Below, piece by piece: positions 34,609 through 42,745 of a stretch of 64,000 bases of DNA. Numbering within the stretch: the first letter of the stretch is position 1; each line of letters begins with the position of its first letter. The notes under the pieces were generated by a model. That model was not told the origin of the DNA. It worked only from the letters and a program-made list of their open reading frames with translations, and ran no database searches. Position numbers and translations under genes: made by a program. Origin of the DNA: DATLWN01 sp964422615 (GTDB lineage Bacteria; Pseudomonadota; Zetaproteobacteria; Mariprofundales; Mariprofundaceae); contig CAYRBJ010000006.1 of assembly GCA_964422615.1 (NCBI GenBank), positions 25,223-89,222 of the forward strand, read 5' to 3'.

Positions 34609-35523
34609 CTACCTCTTCGGCTTACCCAGCTTTTCGGTGAGCTGCACGTCGAGGGGCTTGCCGGCCTCGCCGAAATAGAGGGTCCGGTGCGGGAAGGGGA
34701 TCTCGATGCCCTTCTCGTCGAAGGTCAGCTTGATCCGGCGCAGGTACTCTCGGCCCACGTCCCATTGGCGGATGGGGCGGGTCCTGATGCGGCCCTTGAT
34801 GACGACGGCCGAGTCCCCGAGCTTGTCGACGCCGAAGATCTCCGGTTCAGCCAGCATCAGGGCGCCGAACTTCTCGTCCGCCTGCATGGAATTGCCCACC
34901 TCGCGCATCACCTCCACGACGGTGTCCGTGTTCTCCTTGTAGGCGACACCGATCTCGAACACATAGGCCGACCATTCGTTGGTCATGTTGCTCAGCGTGG
35001 TGATGGTGCCGTTGGGGAAGATGTGCACGGTACCGCTCAAATCACGCAGCACCGTGGTGCGGAAATTGATGTGTTCGACCAGTCCCCCCGTGCCGTTGAT
35101 GATGGCAACATCGCCCACTCGGATCTGGTTTTCCAGGATGATGAAGAAGCCGGTGATGACATCGCGCACCAGGTTCTGGGCGCCGAAGCCGACGGCGACA
35201 CCGGCGATGCCGGCGCTGGCGATGATGGGCGTGATCTCGACGCCGACCTGTCTCAGGATGATCAGGCCGACAGTGACCCACAGCGCCAGCAGGGCCGCCT
35301 GGCGCATCAGCCTGAGGATGGTTTCGATGCGTTTCTCAGATTCGGAAGGGGGTTCCCCCTGGGCCGCACTTTTTTTGACCAGATGCCTCTCGAACTGCTG
35401 CAGGGATTTCCGCAGCAGCTTGGCCATGATCCAGGCCACGACGAGAATCAGCGTGATCCGGAGGCCGGTCTTGATGAACAGGTCCCAGTTCAGCGACTGG
35501 ATGAATGTCTCGATGTGGTCCAT
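34609..35523 (-). CDS. Small-conductance mechanosensitive channel (MscS family)
   Basis: A 304-aa inner-membrane channel. Three membrane helices lie in residues about 15-130. The pore-lining helix and its glycine/alanine pattern are in IIASAGIAGVAVGFGAQNLVRD, the family signature. The beta domain begins VGDVAIINGTGGLVEHINFRTTVLRDLSGTVHIFPNG. The ATG at 35523 follows GGAGG in the gene direction; the longer frame to 35913 would overlap lipB on the other strand. Function is osmotic release of solutes. Confidence 0.93.
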   Translation of the reverse strand: MDHIETFIQSLNWDLFIKTGLRITLILVVAWIMAKLLRKSLQQFERHLVKKSAAQGEPPSESEKRIETILRLMRQAALLALWVTVGLIILRQVGVEITPIIASAGIAGVAVGFGAQNLVRDVITGFFIILENQIRVGDVAIINGTGGLVEHINFRTTVLRDLSGTVHIFPNGTITTLSNMTNEWSAYVFEIGVAYKENTDTVVEVMREVGNSMQADEKFGALMLAEPEIFGVDKLGDSAVVIKGRIRTRPIRQWDVGREYLRRIKLTFDEKGIEIPFPHRTLYFGEAGKPLDVQLTEKLGKPKR

Positions 35524-35643
35524 GCCGGTGCCTCCTTCCCGGAAGATATATTCGTACTGTATCAACAAAGACCAAGCCATGCATATGTACAAGCTCCGGT
35601 CGCACTGTGGCAGCGGATTGCCCTGTGCTAAGGTGACGGGGCT

Positions 35644-36294
35644 ATGGAACCTGCTATCGAACATCGAGCCGAATCCCTGGCCACGGCCGGGCCGGCAATC
35701 GCGTGGCTGGGATGCCAGCCGTATCGGCCGACGTGGGAGCGGATGCAGGCGCGTGCCACGTCCATTGCGGATGGAAGTGAGGGCGAGTGCATATGGTGCT
35801 GCGAGCATGAGGCCGTGTACACCACGGGCATGCGTGGGCGCGACAACCGCACGGTGCCCGAGCTGCCTGCGCCCCTGGTGCGCACCGATCGCGGCGGTGA
35901 GACCACCTTCCACGGCCCCGGGCAGCTGATGCTCTACCCCTTGCTCGACCTGCGCCGGCGTCGGCTGGGCGTGCGCCGGTATGTGGCGCTGCTGGAGGAG
36001 TCGTGCATCCTGCTGCTGGCGGAACTCGGGGTGGCCTCGGCCCGGCGCGGCGGCCTGCCCGGCGTGTGGACCGATGCGGGCAAGATCGCGGCCCTGGGGC
36101 TACGCGTGCAGCATGGGGTGGCCTATCACGGCATGGCCCTGAACGTGCGCCTGGACCCCGACTGGTTCGCCTGCATCGAACCTTGCGGCCTATCCCTGCC
36201 GGTGGACCGGTTGGAGAATCACGGCCTCGTGCTGCCGGGCGATCAACAGCTGGCGGAACTGTGGGCAGCGCAACTGGCAGAGCTGCTGCCTTGA
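35644..36294 (+). CDS. lipB: Octanoyl-[acyl-carrier-protein]:protein N-octanoyltransferase
   Basis: A 216-aa enzyme transferring octanoate from ACP to lipoyl domains of 2-oxoacid dehydrogenases. Signatures are TDRGGETTFHGPGQLMLYP, GVWTDAGKIAALGLRV with the catalytic lysine, and YHGMALNVRLD...IEPCGLS with the acyl-carrying cysteine. LipA is not in this window. It is divergent from mscS with a 120-bp intergenic region. Confidence 0.95.
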   Translation: MEPAIEHRAESLATAGPAIAWLGCQPYRPTWERMQARATSIADGSEGECIWCCEHEAVYTTGMRGRDNRTVPELPAPLVRTDRGGETTFHGPGQLMLYPLLDLRRRRLGVRRYVALLEESCILLLAELGVASARRGGLPGVWTDAGKIAALGLRVQHGVAYHGMALNVRLDPDWFACIEPCGLSLPVDRLENHGLVLPGDQQLAELWAAQLAELLP

Positions 36295-36393
36295 GAATTT
36301 ACATCGGCATGATGAGCGATTAATGTTCGCGCCCTTTCGGTCCGGCAGATGAACGACTATCATCCCCAAGCCGCGCCCAAGATGGAGGTTCAG

Positions 36394-36765
36394 ATGGCCT
36401 TGACGAAGCAGCAGCTGACCAAGTTCGAGGAACAGCTCATGGCCTGGAAGGTCGAGTTGCAGGAGGGTCAGAATCAGAGCGTGCATGCCCTGCACGAGAT
36501 GGAGCAGGGGTCATTCCCTGATCCGACCGATCAGGCCAGCATGGAAACCGATCTCAACTTCGATCTGCGCATCAAGGATCGCGAACGCAAGCTGATCCGT
36601 AAGATCGACCAGGCCCTGGATCGCATCAAGGAAGGTGATTTCGGCCTGTGTGAGGCATGCGGTGGCGACATCGGTGTCAAGCGCCTGCAGGCCAGGCCGG
36701 TGACGACGCTGTGCATCGACTGCAAGACCGCCCAGGAACAGGAAGAGCGCACACGCTCCGAGTAA
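36394..36765 (+). CDS. dksA: DksA/TraR-type RNA polymerase-binding protein
   Basis: A 123-aa transcription factor with a coiled-coil that enters the RNA polymerase secondary channel and works with ppGpp. DPTDQASMETDLNFDLRIKD carries the tip (DPxDxA), followed by RERKLIRKIDQAL, and a four-cysteine zinc finger CEACGGDIGVKRLQARP...CIDC. I chose the ATG at 36394 because GGAGG lies 5 bp upstream; an in-frame ATG at 36349 would add 15 residues but has no ribosome-binding site. A shorter N-terminus than E. coli DksA (151 aa). Confidence 0.9.
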   Translation: MALTKQQLTKFEEQLMAWKVELQEGQNQSVHALHEMEQGSFPDPTDQASMETDLNFDLRIKDRERKLIRKIDQALDRIKEGDFGLCEACGGDIGVKRLQARPVTTLCIDCKTAQEQEERTRSE

Positions 36766-36844
36766 GTTCGCCACCGCTTTGTATTTCCGCCTGTAACCGC
36801 TAGCTTTTTCCAGGCCGCGTCAGCGGCATGGAGGAGAGAACAGC

Positions 36845-39097
36845 GTGCTGCGGTCCTATATCGGTTTCACCGAGCGCCACCAGCGTTGGTTCCGCCTGCC
36901 GATGGTCGGGGTGCTGACCGTGCTGGCGGTGGTGCTGGCGGTGGTGCGCCCTTCCTTCATTCAACAGATCGAGCACAAGGCCCTGGACGAGCGATTCGTG
37001 CTGCGCGGACCGCAAAAGCCGTCGGTGCCGGTGGTGGTGGTGGCCGTCGACGACGCGTCGGTGGACGCCATCGGGCGCTGGCCGTGGCCGCGCGATGTGA
37101 TCGGCAGCATCGTGAAGCGGGTGCTGGCGGATGACCACGCCAGGGCCCTGGGCTTCGATATGGTGTTCTCGGAGGCCCAGGCCAATCCGATCGACGAGAC
37201 CCTGAGTCTGATGCGTGATCACGGGCAACTCGATCCATCAGTGGCGGCTTGGCTTGCCGCCCATCGCCGAGCCGGCGATCTGGACCGGTCGTTCGAGGCA
37301 CTGCTGGCCCGCTACAAGGAGCGCATCGCCCTCGGCTATTTCTTCTACCCACGGGGATCGCATCCACCCGCACGCATCCAGCGCCGGATGGATCGGGAGA
37401 CGGCCCTGCTGCGTCCGTCGGCCATTTCGGTATCGATGGATCACGACGCCGCCATGCCGATACCGCGTATGGCGGCCATCGAGGGCAATATCCCGGACAT
37501 CATGCAGGCGGGCGAGGTGGCTGGCTTCTTCAATTTCTTCCCGGACAGCGACGGCATGGTGCGGCGGGTGCCGCTGCTGGCCATGCACGGCGGCATGGTG
37601 TATCCAAGCCTGGATCTGCAACTGTTGCGCGTTGCCCTCGGCTGGCCATCGGTAAGCGCCCACCTCACGGCGGTCGGGGTGGAATCGGTCAATCTGGGGC
37701 GGCGGGTGATCCGCACGGATCCGAGCGGCGACATGTTGCTGAACCATTATGGCCCCGCCCATACTTTCCATTACGTATCAGCCCTGGATGTGCTGGAAGG
37801 GCGCGAGGATGCGTCGCTGCTGAAGAACGCCATCGTGCTGTTCGGGGTGACGGCGGTCGGGGTGTACGACCAGCGGGTCACGCCGTTCGGAGCCACCTTC
37901 CCCGGGGTGGAGGCGCATGCAGCGGCCGTCGCCAACATGCTGACCGGCAGCGAAATCCGCCGCCCACCATATCTGGGTTTGCTCGAGGTGCTGCTGGTGC
38001 TGCTGCTCAGCTTCGGCAGTGGCTGGCTGGCGACCCGCCGCGGCCCGGTGGTGCAGGCCCTGCTGCTGCTGGGCTTGCCGCTGCTGATATTCGGTGTCGG
38101 CATGTGGCTGTTCGTCCAGTATGATATCTGGCTGAAGGTGTCCTATCTGGTGCTCGGGGTGTTGCTGACCACGCTGCCGGTGACCCTGCTCGAGTACGTG
38201 GTCGAGGCGGGCCGGCGCGGTTTTATCCACGAGGCCTTCTCCCGCTACCTGGCTCCGGAGGTGGTGGCCAACCTGGCCTGGCATCCGGAGACGCTGACGC
38301 TGGGCGGCGAGGAACGGGTGCTCACCGCCATGTTTTCCGATATCGCCGACTTCTCGGCCTTTTCCGAGGCCCTGCCGCCGGAGCGGCTGGTGCAGTTCCT
38401 GAACCATTACCTGACGGAGATGAGCGATATCGTGCTGGCCCACGGCGGCACCATCGACAAGTACGAGGGCGATGGGATCATCGCCTTCTTCGGGGCGCCG
38501 CTGGCGATGGAAGACCATGCCGCGCGCGCCATCTTAGTGGCGTTGGCCCAGCAGCGGCGGCTGACCGAACTGCACGATACCTGGCGGGCACAGGGCTATC
38601 CGGAGGTGGCGGTGCGCATCGGCATCAACACCGGGGCCATGGTGGTCGGCAATATGGGTACCGAGTCACACATGGACTACACCATCATGGGCGATCACGT
38701 GAACCTGGCCAGCCGCCTGGAGGGCGTGTGCAAGGTATACCGGGCGCCGATCCTGATCACCCGCGCCAGTTTCGAGGCGGCCCAAGAACATATCGCCGCC
38801 CGCTTCATCGACCGCGTGCAGGTGGTCGGGCGCACCCAGGCCGTGGACATACTCGAGCCGCTCGGCCCGATCGGCGAGGTGGGGGAGGATCGGTTGGAAC
38901 TGGCACGCCGCTACGAGCAAGGCTGGCAGCTGATGCAGCAGCGCCGGTTTGCCGAGGCCGAGGAGATTTTTGCCGGGTTGGTGGAAGAATATGCGCACGA
39001 CGGACCCTGTATGGTAATGCTCGAACGCGTGCGCACGTTCATCAAGAAGAAACCCGCCGCTGGCTGGAACGGGGTGCACGTACTGGAATCGAAATAG
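36845..39097 (+). CDS. CHASE2-domain adenylate/guanylate cyclase
   Basis: A 750-aa inner-membrane class III cyclase. It has an N-terminal membrane helix, a periplasmic CHASE2 sensor domain (about residues 35-340; RPSFIQQIEHKALDERF and VVVAVDDASVDAIGRWPWPR), three more helices (about 370-455) and a cyclase domain (about 480-660). Metal aspartates are in MFSDIADFSAF and IDKYEGDGIIAFFG; the lysine in TIDKYEGD and the DYTIMGDHVNLASRL segment fit nucleotide specificity for ATP. A short helical tail follows. The GTG start is preceded by GGAGG. The signal sensed is unknown. Confidence 0.92.
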   Translation: MLRSYIGFTERHQRWFRLPMVGVLTVLAVVLAVVRPSFIQQIEHKALDERFVLRGPQKPSVPVVVVAVDDASVDAIGRWPWPRDVIGSIVKRVLADDHARALGFDMVFSEAQANPIDETLSLMRDHGQLDPSVAAWLAAHRRAGDLDRSFEALLARYKERIALGYFFYPRGSHPPARIQRRMDRETALLRPSAISVSMDHDAAMPIPRMAAIEGNIPDIMQAGEVAGFFNFFPDSDGMVRRVPLLAMHGGMVYPSLDLQLLRVALGWPSVSAHLTAVGVESVNLGRRVIRTDPSGDMLLNHYGPAHTFHYVSALDVLEGREDASLLKNAIVLFGVTAVGVYDQRVTPFGATFPGVEAHAAAVANMLTGSEIRRPPYLGLLEVLLVLLLSFGSGWLATRRGPVVQALLLLGLPLLIFGVGMWLFVQYDIWLKVSYLVLGVLLTTLPVTLLEYVVEAGRRGFIHEAFSRYLAPEVVANLAWHPETLTLGGEERVLTAMFSDIADFSAFSEALPPERLVQFLNHYLTEMSDIVLAHGGTIDKYEGDGIIAFFGAPLAMEDHAARAILVALAQQRRLTELHDTWRAQGYPEVAVRIGINTGAMVVGNMGTESHMDYTIMGDHVNLASRLEGVCKVYRAPILITRASFEAAQEHIAARFIDRVQVVGRTQAVDILEPLGPIGEVGEDRLELARRYEQGWQLMQQRRFAEAEEIFAGLVEEYAHDGPCMVMLERVRTFIKKKPAAGWNGVHVLESK

Positions 39098-39219
39098 GGG
39101 GGATTGCCACCCCTTGCCGCATCCGGCAGCCCCGTCAGCTTTGTCTATAGTTGTTCTTTCGGCGCGAGCACGGCCGGTCGTCCCGCCGGCTCGTCCGACT
39201 GAAGCGAAGGAGGTTCATC

Positions 39220-40170
39220 ATGGCGGACAAGAAAATCATTGCAGTGGTGGGTGCCACGGGTGCGCAGGGCAGCGGTCTGGTGCACGCAATCCTGAACGAT
39301 AAGCATAGCGAATTCGCAGTGCGCGCGCTGACGCGCAACGCCGACTCCAACAAGGCCAAGGCCCTGGCGCAGATGGGAGCCGAGGTTGTGGTGGCCGATG
39401 TCGATGACGAGGCCAGCCTGGCAAAGGCCTTCGAGGGCTGCTATGGCGCTTATTGCGTAACCTTCTACTGGGAACATTTCTCCCCGGAGAAGGAGTTCGC
39501 CGAGGCCGGTGCCATGGCCCGGGCGGCGAAGGCCGCCGGACTGAAGCACGTGATCTGGTCCACGCTCGAGGATACGCGCCGCTGGATGTCGCTGGATGAC
39601 GATCGCATGCCCACATTGATGGAGCACTACAAGGTGCCGCATTTCGATGCGAAGGGGGCGGCGAACCACCTGTTCACCGACCTGGGCGTGCCGACGACGA
39701 TGCTGCAGACCTCATTCTACTGGGACAATTTCATCCATTTCGGCATGGGTCCCAAGAAGGGGCCAAATGGTACCCTGCTGTTCACGCTGCCGATGGGAGA
39801 CGCGAAGTTGCCAGGCATGGCTGCCGAAGATATCGGCAAGTGTGCCTATGGTATTTTCAAGAAGGGCAAGGAATACATCGGGAAAACGGTATCCATCACC
39901 GGCGAGCACCTGACCGGCGATCAGTATGCTGCCGCCTTCGCCAAGGCACTTGGCCAGCCGGTGGTCTACAACCGGGTGACGCCGGAGCAGTACCGGGGCT
40001 TCGGTTTCCCGGGCGCGGATGATTTGGGCAACATGTTCCAGTTCAAGCGTGATTTCGAGAAGGATTTCTGTGGCGCCCGCGATCCTGCAGTGTCACATGC
40101 CCTGAATCCCGAGCTACAGAGCTTTGATATCTGGCTCGCTAAACACAAGGCCGAGATTTCGCTCGATTGA
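39220..40170 (+). CDS. NmrA-like NAD(P)-binding protein
   Basis: A 316-aa atypical short-chain dehydrogenase of the NmrA/HSCARG type. Dinucleotide-binding motif VVGATGAQGSGLVHAIL is near the N-terminus, followed by VRALTRNADSNKAKALAQMGAEVVVADV. Proteins of this group often sense NADP(H) rather than catalyse. GGAGG lies 7 bp before the ATG. Catalytic activity and target cannot be inferred. Confidence 0.87.
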   Translation: MADKKIIAVVGATGAQGSGLVHAILNDKHSEFAVRALTRNADSNKAKALAQMGAEVVVADVDDEASLAKAFEGCYGAYCVTFYWEHFSPEKEFAEAGAMARAAKAAGLKHVIWSTLEDTRRWMSLDDDRMPTLMEHYKVPHFDAKGAANHLFTDLGVPTTMLQTSFYWDNFIHFGMGPKKGPNGTLLFTLPMGDAKLPGMAAEDIGKCAYGIFKKGKEYIGKTVSITGEHLTGDQYAAAFAKALGQPVVYNRVTPEQYRGFGFPGADDLGNMFQFKRDFEKDFCGARDPAVSHALNPELQSFDIWLAKHKAEISLD

Positions 40171-40362
40171 TTGCATCGTTCGCGGCATGACATCCGACAT
40201 GGATGGTCATTGAGCAATGCCCGGCCGTGGCCTCTTACTCTGGCGAGGGTGGTTTCCCTCCATCCCCAGTTGAAATGCAATAACGATCACAGTGGTGTCA
40301 TGGCAGATTGCTATGTTACGGTATCGCAGCCTCGGGCATGACCACCGGATAGGGGAGCGCAT

Positions 40363-40581
40363 ATGAAGAGCATCAAGATGTTTATATTCGGCCTGATCGT
40401 GGGTGGCGTGCTCGCCTTTCCCCTGGGGATCAATTTCGGCCGCGGTGTGCCGCTGCTGAGCAATCCCTTCGCGAAGCCCACCATGCAGCAGCGAGTCAAG
40501 CAGAAGGCCGAACAGATGCTGGAAGACACCAAAAAGGCCATCCACGAGGCCACCAAGCCGGCGGAACAACCCAAGAAGTAA
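40363..40581 (+). CDS. Small membrane protein with a basic helical tail
   Basis: A 72-aa protein with a short N-terminus, one hydrophobic helix (KMFIFGLIVGGVLAFPLGINFGRG) and a Lys/Glu-rich tail (KQKAEQMLEDTKKAIHEATK). GGGGAG lies upstream of the ATG. No family recognised. A membrane-anchored amphipathic tail would fit a small regulatory or scaffold peptide, but nothing specifies the role. Confidence 0.72.
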   Translation: MKSIKMFIFGLIVGGVLAFPLGINFGRGVPLLSNPFAKPTMQQRVKQKAEQMLEDTKKAIHEATKPAEQPKK

Positions 40582-40958
40582 TATCCGTCGCCCGCAGGCG
40601 ACGGGCTTGGCTATGGGCGCGCATTCCCGGCGCCGCAATCCGAACCTTCAGGTGCGGCGTCTACGCCCTGCCGTCGAAATTGGGGGGAGATTCGCACTCA
40701 CATCCCGACCCGTTGGGCCGCTAAAATGTCCATACCGATTTAAGCAGATCGGGGCCGAGCTTCAGCCTTTCGATACCGGGCTTTTCTGGTACAAAGTTGA
40801 AATTTTGCTCGACCGATGTGCAGAGGTTCGCGGCCGGGGACAGTCCAAGCATGGATGCTCCTCAGTCAGTGCCCGGCCGCGAGCACTTTTTCTAACCGGC
40901 ACCTGACTCCATGCCAGAGAGAACAAAAAGTCTAAGCCCTATGCATCGGAGGAACTTG
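40582..40958. other. Intergenic region with structured, A+T-richer segment
   Basis: 377 bp without a convincing protein gene. Just after the upstream stop is a hairpin (CCGTCGCC/GGCGACGG, 40585-40604). The middle (about 40715-40810) is A+T-richer than its surroundings. The right end holds a strong intrinsic terminator (40829-40891). A frame at 40607-40906 has no ribosome-binding site and no family features. The stretch could encode a small RNA ended by that terminator. Confidence 0.55.
40829..40891 (+). terminator. Strong intrinsic terminator
   Basis: A perfect 10-bp GC-rich stem (CGCGGCCGGG at 40829-40838 with CCCGGCCGCG at 40872-40881) encloses a 33-nt loop containing a smaller GCAT/ATGC hairpin. 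T5 follows at 40887-40891. The direction is plus only; the minus side lacks a T-run. It ends either a long 3' UTR of the small membrane gene or a separate small RNA. Confidence 0.75.
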
Positions 40959-41153
40959 ATGGCTGAAGAAGCAGAGTTGGAAGAAAGCCAATCAGGAACC
41001 TCACACCTTAAATGGGCGTTTGTCCTTGGCCTGGCCGTTTTGTTGGTCATTGTCCTCGCTATCATATCATCCAGATCCATCAATGTTATCATGCTTAAGA
41101 AGAGCAGCTCAGCAGTATCCAGCCAAGCGACGAGTTCGCGGGTTAATCAGTAG
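40959..41153 (+). CDS. Small single-pass membrane protein
   Basis: A 64-aa protein: acidic N-terminus (MAEEAELEESQ), one hydrophobic helix (LKWAFVLGLAVLLVIVLAII) and a Ser-rich, mildly basic tail. GGAGG is 6 bp from the ATG at 40959, better than the in-frame ATG at 40911. Codon use is less G+C-biased than the neighbours. No recognised family. Confidence 0.68.
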   Translation: MAEEAELEESQSGTSHLKWAFVLGLAVLLVIVLAIISSRSINVIMLKKSSSAVSSQATSSRVNQ

Positions 41154-41174
41154 TCGGCCACTTTCGCATATTCG

Positions 41175-41197
41175 TTCGAATCCCGTTCGGGACGCCA
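41175..41197 (+). other. tRNA-Glu 3'-end-like fragment (possible attachment-site scar)
   Basis: A 23-bp stretch reads as a tRNA T-loop plus acceptor 3' strand ending in GCCA (TTCGAAT, then CCCGT, then CGGGAC-G-CCA), as in many bacterial tRNA-Glu genes. The 5' T-stem partner is not complementary (ATTCG) and no cloverleaf lies upstream, so it is not a functional tRNA. tRNA 3' ends are common integration targets, so this may be an att-site remnant. Confidence 0.45.
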
Positions 41198-41288
41198 TGA
41201 GGGATTCGGACACCTCAAGTCGGTAGACCGTCCCGAGGGCAGGTTTGGACTACAATGGAATCATCCCATTGTTTGAAAGGAGCGCCCA

Positions 41289-41654
41289 ATGATCGAGAAA
41301 ATGACCGGCCTGCCACCCAACGTGTTGGGCTTCACCGCCAAGGGCAAGATCACCGCCGAGGACTACGAGATGGTGATCATCCCGGAGGTGGAGGAGAGCT
41401 TCGCCAAGCAGGGAAAGGTGCGGCTGCTTTATCACATCGGCGAGGAGGCCGAAGGCTTCGAGTCCGCCGCCATGTGGGACGATACGAAACTGGGACTCAA
41501 ACATTTCAAGGGCTGGGAGCGGATGGCCATCGTCACCGACATCGAATGGATCCGGGTCATGCTCAAGGCGTTCGGGTTCATCATGCCGGGCGAGATGCGC
41601 ATCTTCCACAACAGCGAACTGGCCCACGCCATACGCTGGATCGGTGGGGCCTGA
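41289..41654 (+). CDS. SpoIIAA/STAS-like protein
   Basis: A 121-aa protein of the SpoIIAA-like family (STAS-related fold). FTAKGKITAEDYEMVIIPEVEE, VRLLYHIGEEAEGF, FKGWERMAIVTDIEWIR and a late PGEMRIFHNSELAHAI are its landmarks. Members occur in proteobacteria without sporulation and their role is not established. AGGAG precedes the ATG. It is convergent with lpxC. Confidence 0.88.
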   Translation: MIEKMTGLPPNVLGFTAKGKITAEDYEMVIIPEVEESFAKQGKVRLLYHIGEEAEGFESAAMWDDTKLGLKHFKGWERMAIVTDIEWIRVMLKAFGFIMPGEMRIFHNSELAHAIRWIGGA

Positions 41655-41692
41655 GCGAAGCCTGTTTTGGTTATGGAATGAGTTGAGCCGGG

Positions 41693-41716
41693 ATCAGGCC
41701 CTGATCAGGCCCTGAT
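41693..41716. repeat. Two overlapping 13-bp palindromes at the lpxC 3' end
   Basis: ATCAGGCCCTGAT occurs at 41693-41705 and again at 41704-41716, sharing two bases (an 11-bp period). Each copy is a palindrome with one central base. It lies between the SpoIIAA-like stop and the lpxC stop, so a transcript end is plausible, although no U-tract follows. Confidence 0.6.
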
Positions 41717-42621
41717 TAGGCAATCTGGGGAGCGGCTTCGCTGACCTCGTCGGGATCGACCACATCGGCGGCCTGCAACTCCTCGATGCGATAGGCCGAC
41801 GGATCGGCCAGCAGGGAGGTCACCAAGCGGTGGTTCATTGCATGCCCGGTGCGCTCGCCCTCGAAGGCGGCGGCTACCGGCAGGCCGGCCAGCGACAGAT
41901 CGCCAAGGGTGTCCAGGATCTTGTGCCGTACGCATTCATCCTCGTAGCGCAGGCCACCCTCGTTGATGACGCGGAAGGCATCAAGCACGATGGCATTTTC
42001 CAGCGAGCCGCCGAGGGCCAGGCCGGATTTCTGCAGCGCCTCGATCTCATGCAAAAAACCGAAGGTTCGGGCACGGCTGACCTCGCGCGTATAGGCCTGC
42101 TGGGCAAAATCGATGGACAGCTTGCGGCCGCGCAGCATCGGATGGTCGTAATCAATCAGGTAGCTGATGCGGAAACCGCCGGAGGGATGCAGGGAACAGC
42201 GCTTGTTGCCATCGGCGACCTCGATCTTCTTCAGCACCCTGAGTACCCGCTTGGCTACGGATTGCTCGCGGATGCCAGCGCACTGGATCAGGAACACGAA
42301 CGGGGCGGAAGAGCCATCCATGATCGGCACCTCGGGACCGTTGACCTCAATGCGGGCATTGTCGATGCCGAGCCCCGCCAGGGCCGAGAGCAGATGTTCG
42401 ACGGTCGCGATGTTGGCGCCATCCTTGCCCAGGGTGGTGCACAGACGGGTGTCGGTGACGAATTCGGCACGTGCCGGGATCGTAACCCCGAGGTCCGAAC
42501 GGCAGAAGCTGATACCTTCGTTTTCATCCGCCGGGTGCAGCATCAACTCGATTTTTCGGCCGGAATGCAGCCCGATGCCGCTACACCTGATGGAATGCTC
42601 CAGGGTTCGCTGAGGTATCAT
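41716..42621 (-). CDS. lpxC: UDP-3-O-acyl-GlcNAc deacetylase
   Basis: A 301-aa zinc amidase performing the committed step of lipid A synthesis. Motifs are MIPQRTLEHSIRCSGIGLHSGRKIEL at the start (positions 1-26), CTTLGKDGANIATVEHLLSAL with a zinc histidine, MDGSSAPFV, and the C-terminal KILDTLGDLSLAG with zinc His/Asp ligands and GHAMNH. The ATG at 42621 aligns with the known LpxC N-terminus; an in-frame ATG at 42633 is possible. It is the last gene of the division cluster, 124 bp after ftsZ. Confidence 0.95.
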   Translation of the reverse strand: MIPQRTLEHSIRCSGIGLHSGRKIELMLHPADENEGISFCRSDLGVTIPARAEFVTDTRLCTTLGKDGANIATVEHLLSALAGLGIDNARIEVNGPEVPIMDGSSAPFVFLIQCAGIREQSVAKRVLRVLKKIEVADGNKRCSLHPSGGFRISYLIDYDHPMLRGRKLSIDFAQQAYTREVSRARTFGFLHEIEALQKSGLALGGSLENAIVLDAFRVINEGGLRYEDECVRHKILDTLGDLSLAGLPVAAAFEGERTGHAMNHRLVTSLLADPSAYRIEELQAADVVDPDEVSEAAPQIA

Positions 42622-42647
42622 CCTGTTCTCCATATCCCGTTTGCCGT

Positions 42648-42684
42648 GTACGGGGTGATAGTAGTCATCTGCTATCACCTGTAC
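42648..42684 (-). promoter_or_regulatory. Hairpin in the lpxC leader
   Basis: A perfect 8-bp inverted repeat (GGTGATAG at 42654-42661, CTATCACC at 42672-42679) is flanked by an outer GTAC/GTAC pair, 27 bp upstream of the lpxC ATG. It could be an operator or an RNA stem in the leader. A second hairpin (CCGCCCT/AGGGCGG, 42717-42742) lies just after the ftsZ stop. Confidence 0.5.
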
Positions 42685-42745
42685 GTGACACAGCACACAA
42701 GCGACCCATTGTGCCACCGCCCTGCGTTTGTTGGAAGGGCGGCAT

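Noticed and set aside
40607..40906. A 99-codon frame in the intergenic region before the terminator
   Set aside because: No ribosome-binding site, no hydrophobic or domain pattern, and it runs into the terminator stem.
41175..41197. A functional tRNA-Glu gene
   Set aside because: The T-stem 5' half is not complementary and there are no D-arm, anticodon-arm or 5' acceptor sequences upstream.
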